Origin: Mollicutes bacterium
Lineage (GTDB): Bacteria; Bacillota_I; Bacilli_A; Izemoplasmatales; Izemoplasmataceae
Direction of reading: 5' to 3'
Length of the DNA: 5,447 nt
Assembly (NCBI GenBank): GCA_003559585.1
Contig: PWKX01000091.1
Span: 1 to 5,447 of the forward strand
This document shows, one piece after another, positions 5,334-5,447 of the stretch (position 1 is its first letter; each line of letters begins with the position of its first letter). Made by a program: the position numbers and the translations under genes. The notes under the pieces are model-generated. The model made no database searches. It saw only the letters and a program-made list of their open reading frames with translations, and was not told the DNA's origin.

Positions 5334-5447
5334 ATGGATTTTAAGATAAGAGAAGTAAGGTCTGAATACAAGATGACACAACAAGAACTTAGTGATTTAA
5401 CAGAGATTCCTAAAAGAACAATAGAAAACTGGGAATCCGGTAAGAGA
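5334..5447 (+). CDS. XRE-family helix-turn-helix transcriptional regulator (3' partial)
   Basis: Only the first 38 residues are in the window, but they form a recognisable Cro/C1-type DNA-binding domain. It begins with MDFKIREVRSEY (1-12), followed by MTQQELSDLTEIP (14-26) as the first helix and turn, then KRTIENWESGKR (27-38), the recognition helix with the typical NWE-SG ending. Start choice is supported by a good ribosome site and the promoter just upstream. What follows the domain is unknown: it could be a stand-alone repressor, a phage or element repressor, an antitoxin, or a longer regulator with a sensor part. The palindrome in its own promoter suggests that it represses itself. It is separated from the rlmH operon by a 101-bp gap and may belong to a different, possibly accessory, block. 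Confidence 0.85.
   Translation, partial: MDFKIREVRSEYKMTQQELSDLTEIPKRTIENWESGKR

Noticed and set aside
1..5447. CRISPR arrays, tRNA or rRNA genes, insertion sequences
   Set aside because: No regularly spaced repeats, no tRNA-like cloverleaf or rRNA segment, and no transposase were seen; coding genes occupy almost all of the window.

Overview
The window comes from an AT-rich bacterium of the low-GC Gram-positive kind (Bacillota, or a Mollicutes relative such as the Acholeplasma group). It uses the standard bacterial code: TGA ends two of the genes, and tryptophans are TGG, so the mycoplasma TGA-Trp code is excluded. Every gene lies on the + strand, most start at ATG behind a GAGG-type ribosome site, and intergenic space is minimal. 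The exact lineage is an inference.

Layout: (1) 1-2501 holds two tandem KtrB/TrkH-type potassium transporter subunits, 14 bp apart. The first lacks its N-terminus because the window begins inside it; the second is complete. No KtrA/TrkA regulatory partner is visible. (2) A strong intrinsic terminator (2500-2529) ends this unit and actually includes the last bases of the second ktrB stop codon. (3) An extended -10 promoter immediately after it starts a tightly packed operon in which each gene overlaps the next: trmFO (folate-dependent tRNA m5U54 methyltransferase), a XerC/XerD-type tyrosine recombinase (chromosome dimer resolution), and rlmH (23S rRNA pseudouridine methyltransferase). (4) After rlmH comes a 101-bp gap with a consensus-like promoter whose 17-bp spacer is filled by a 23-bp perfect hyphenated palindrome. 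It drives a small XRE-family helix-turn-helix regulator that runs off the window end.

The genes are mostly housekeeping: K+ uptake, tRNA and rRNA modification, and dimer resolution. trmFO-xer is a familiar Firmicutes pair, but here it is flanked by ktrB and rlmH instead of the usual topA and hslVU-codY. I do not see an undescribed multi-gene system. The most interesting signals are the operator-like palindrome built into the XRE promoter, the tandem ktrB pair, very short predicted 5' leaders on two genes, and the possibility that the rlmH 3' end marks the edge of an inserted accessory segment.
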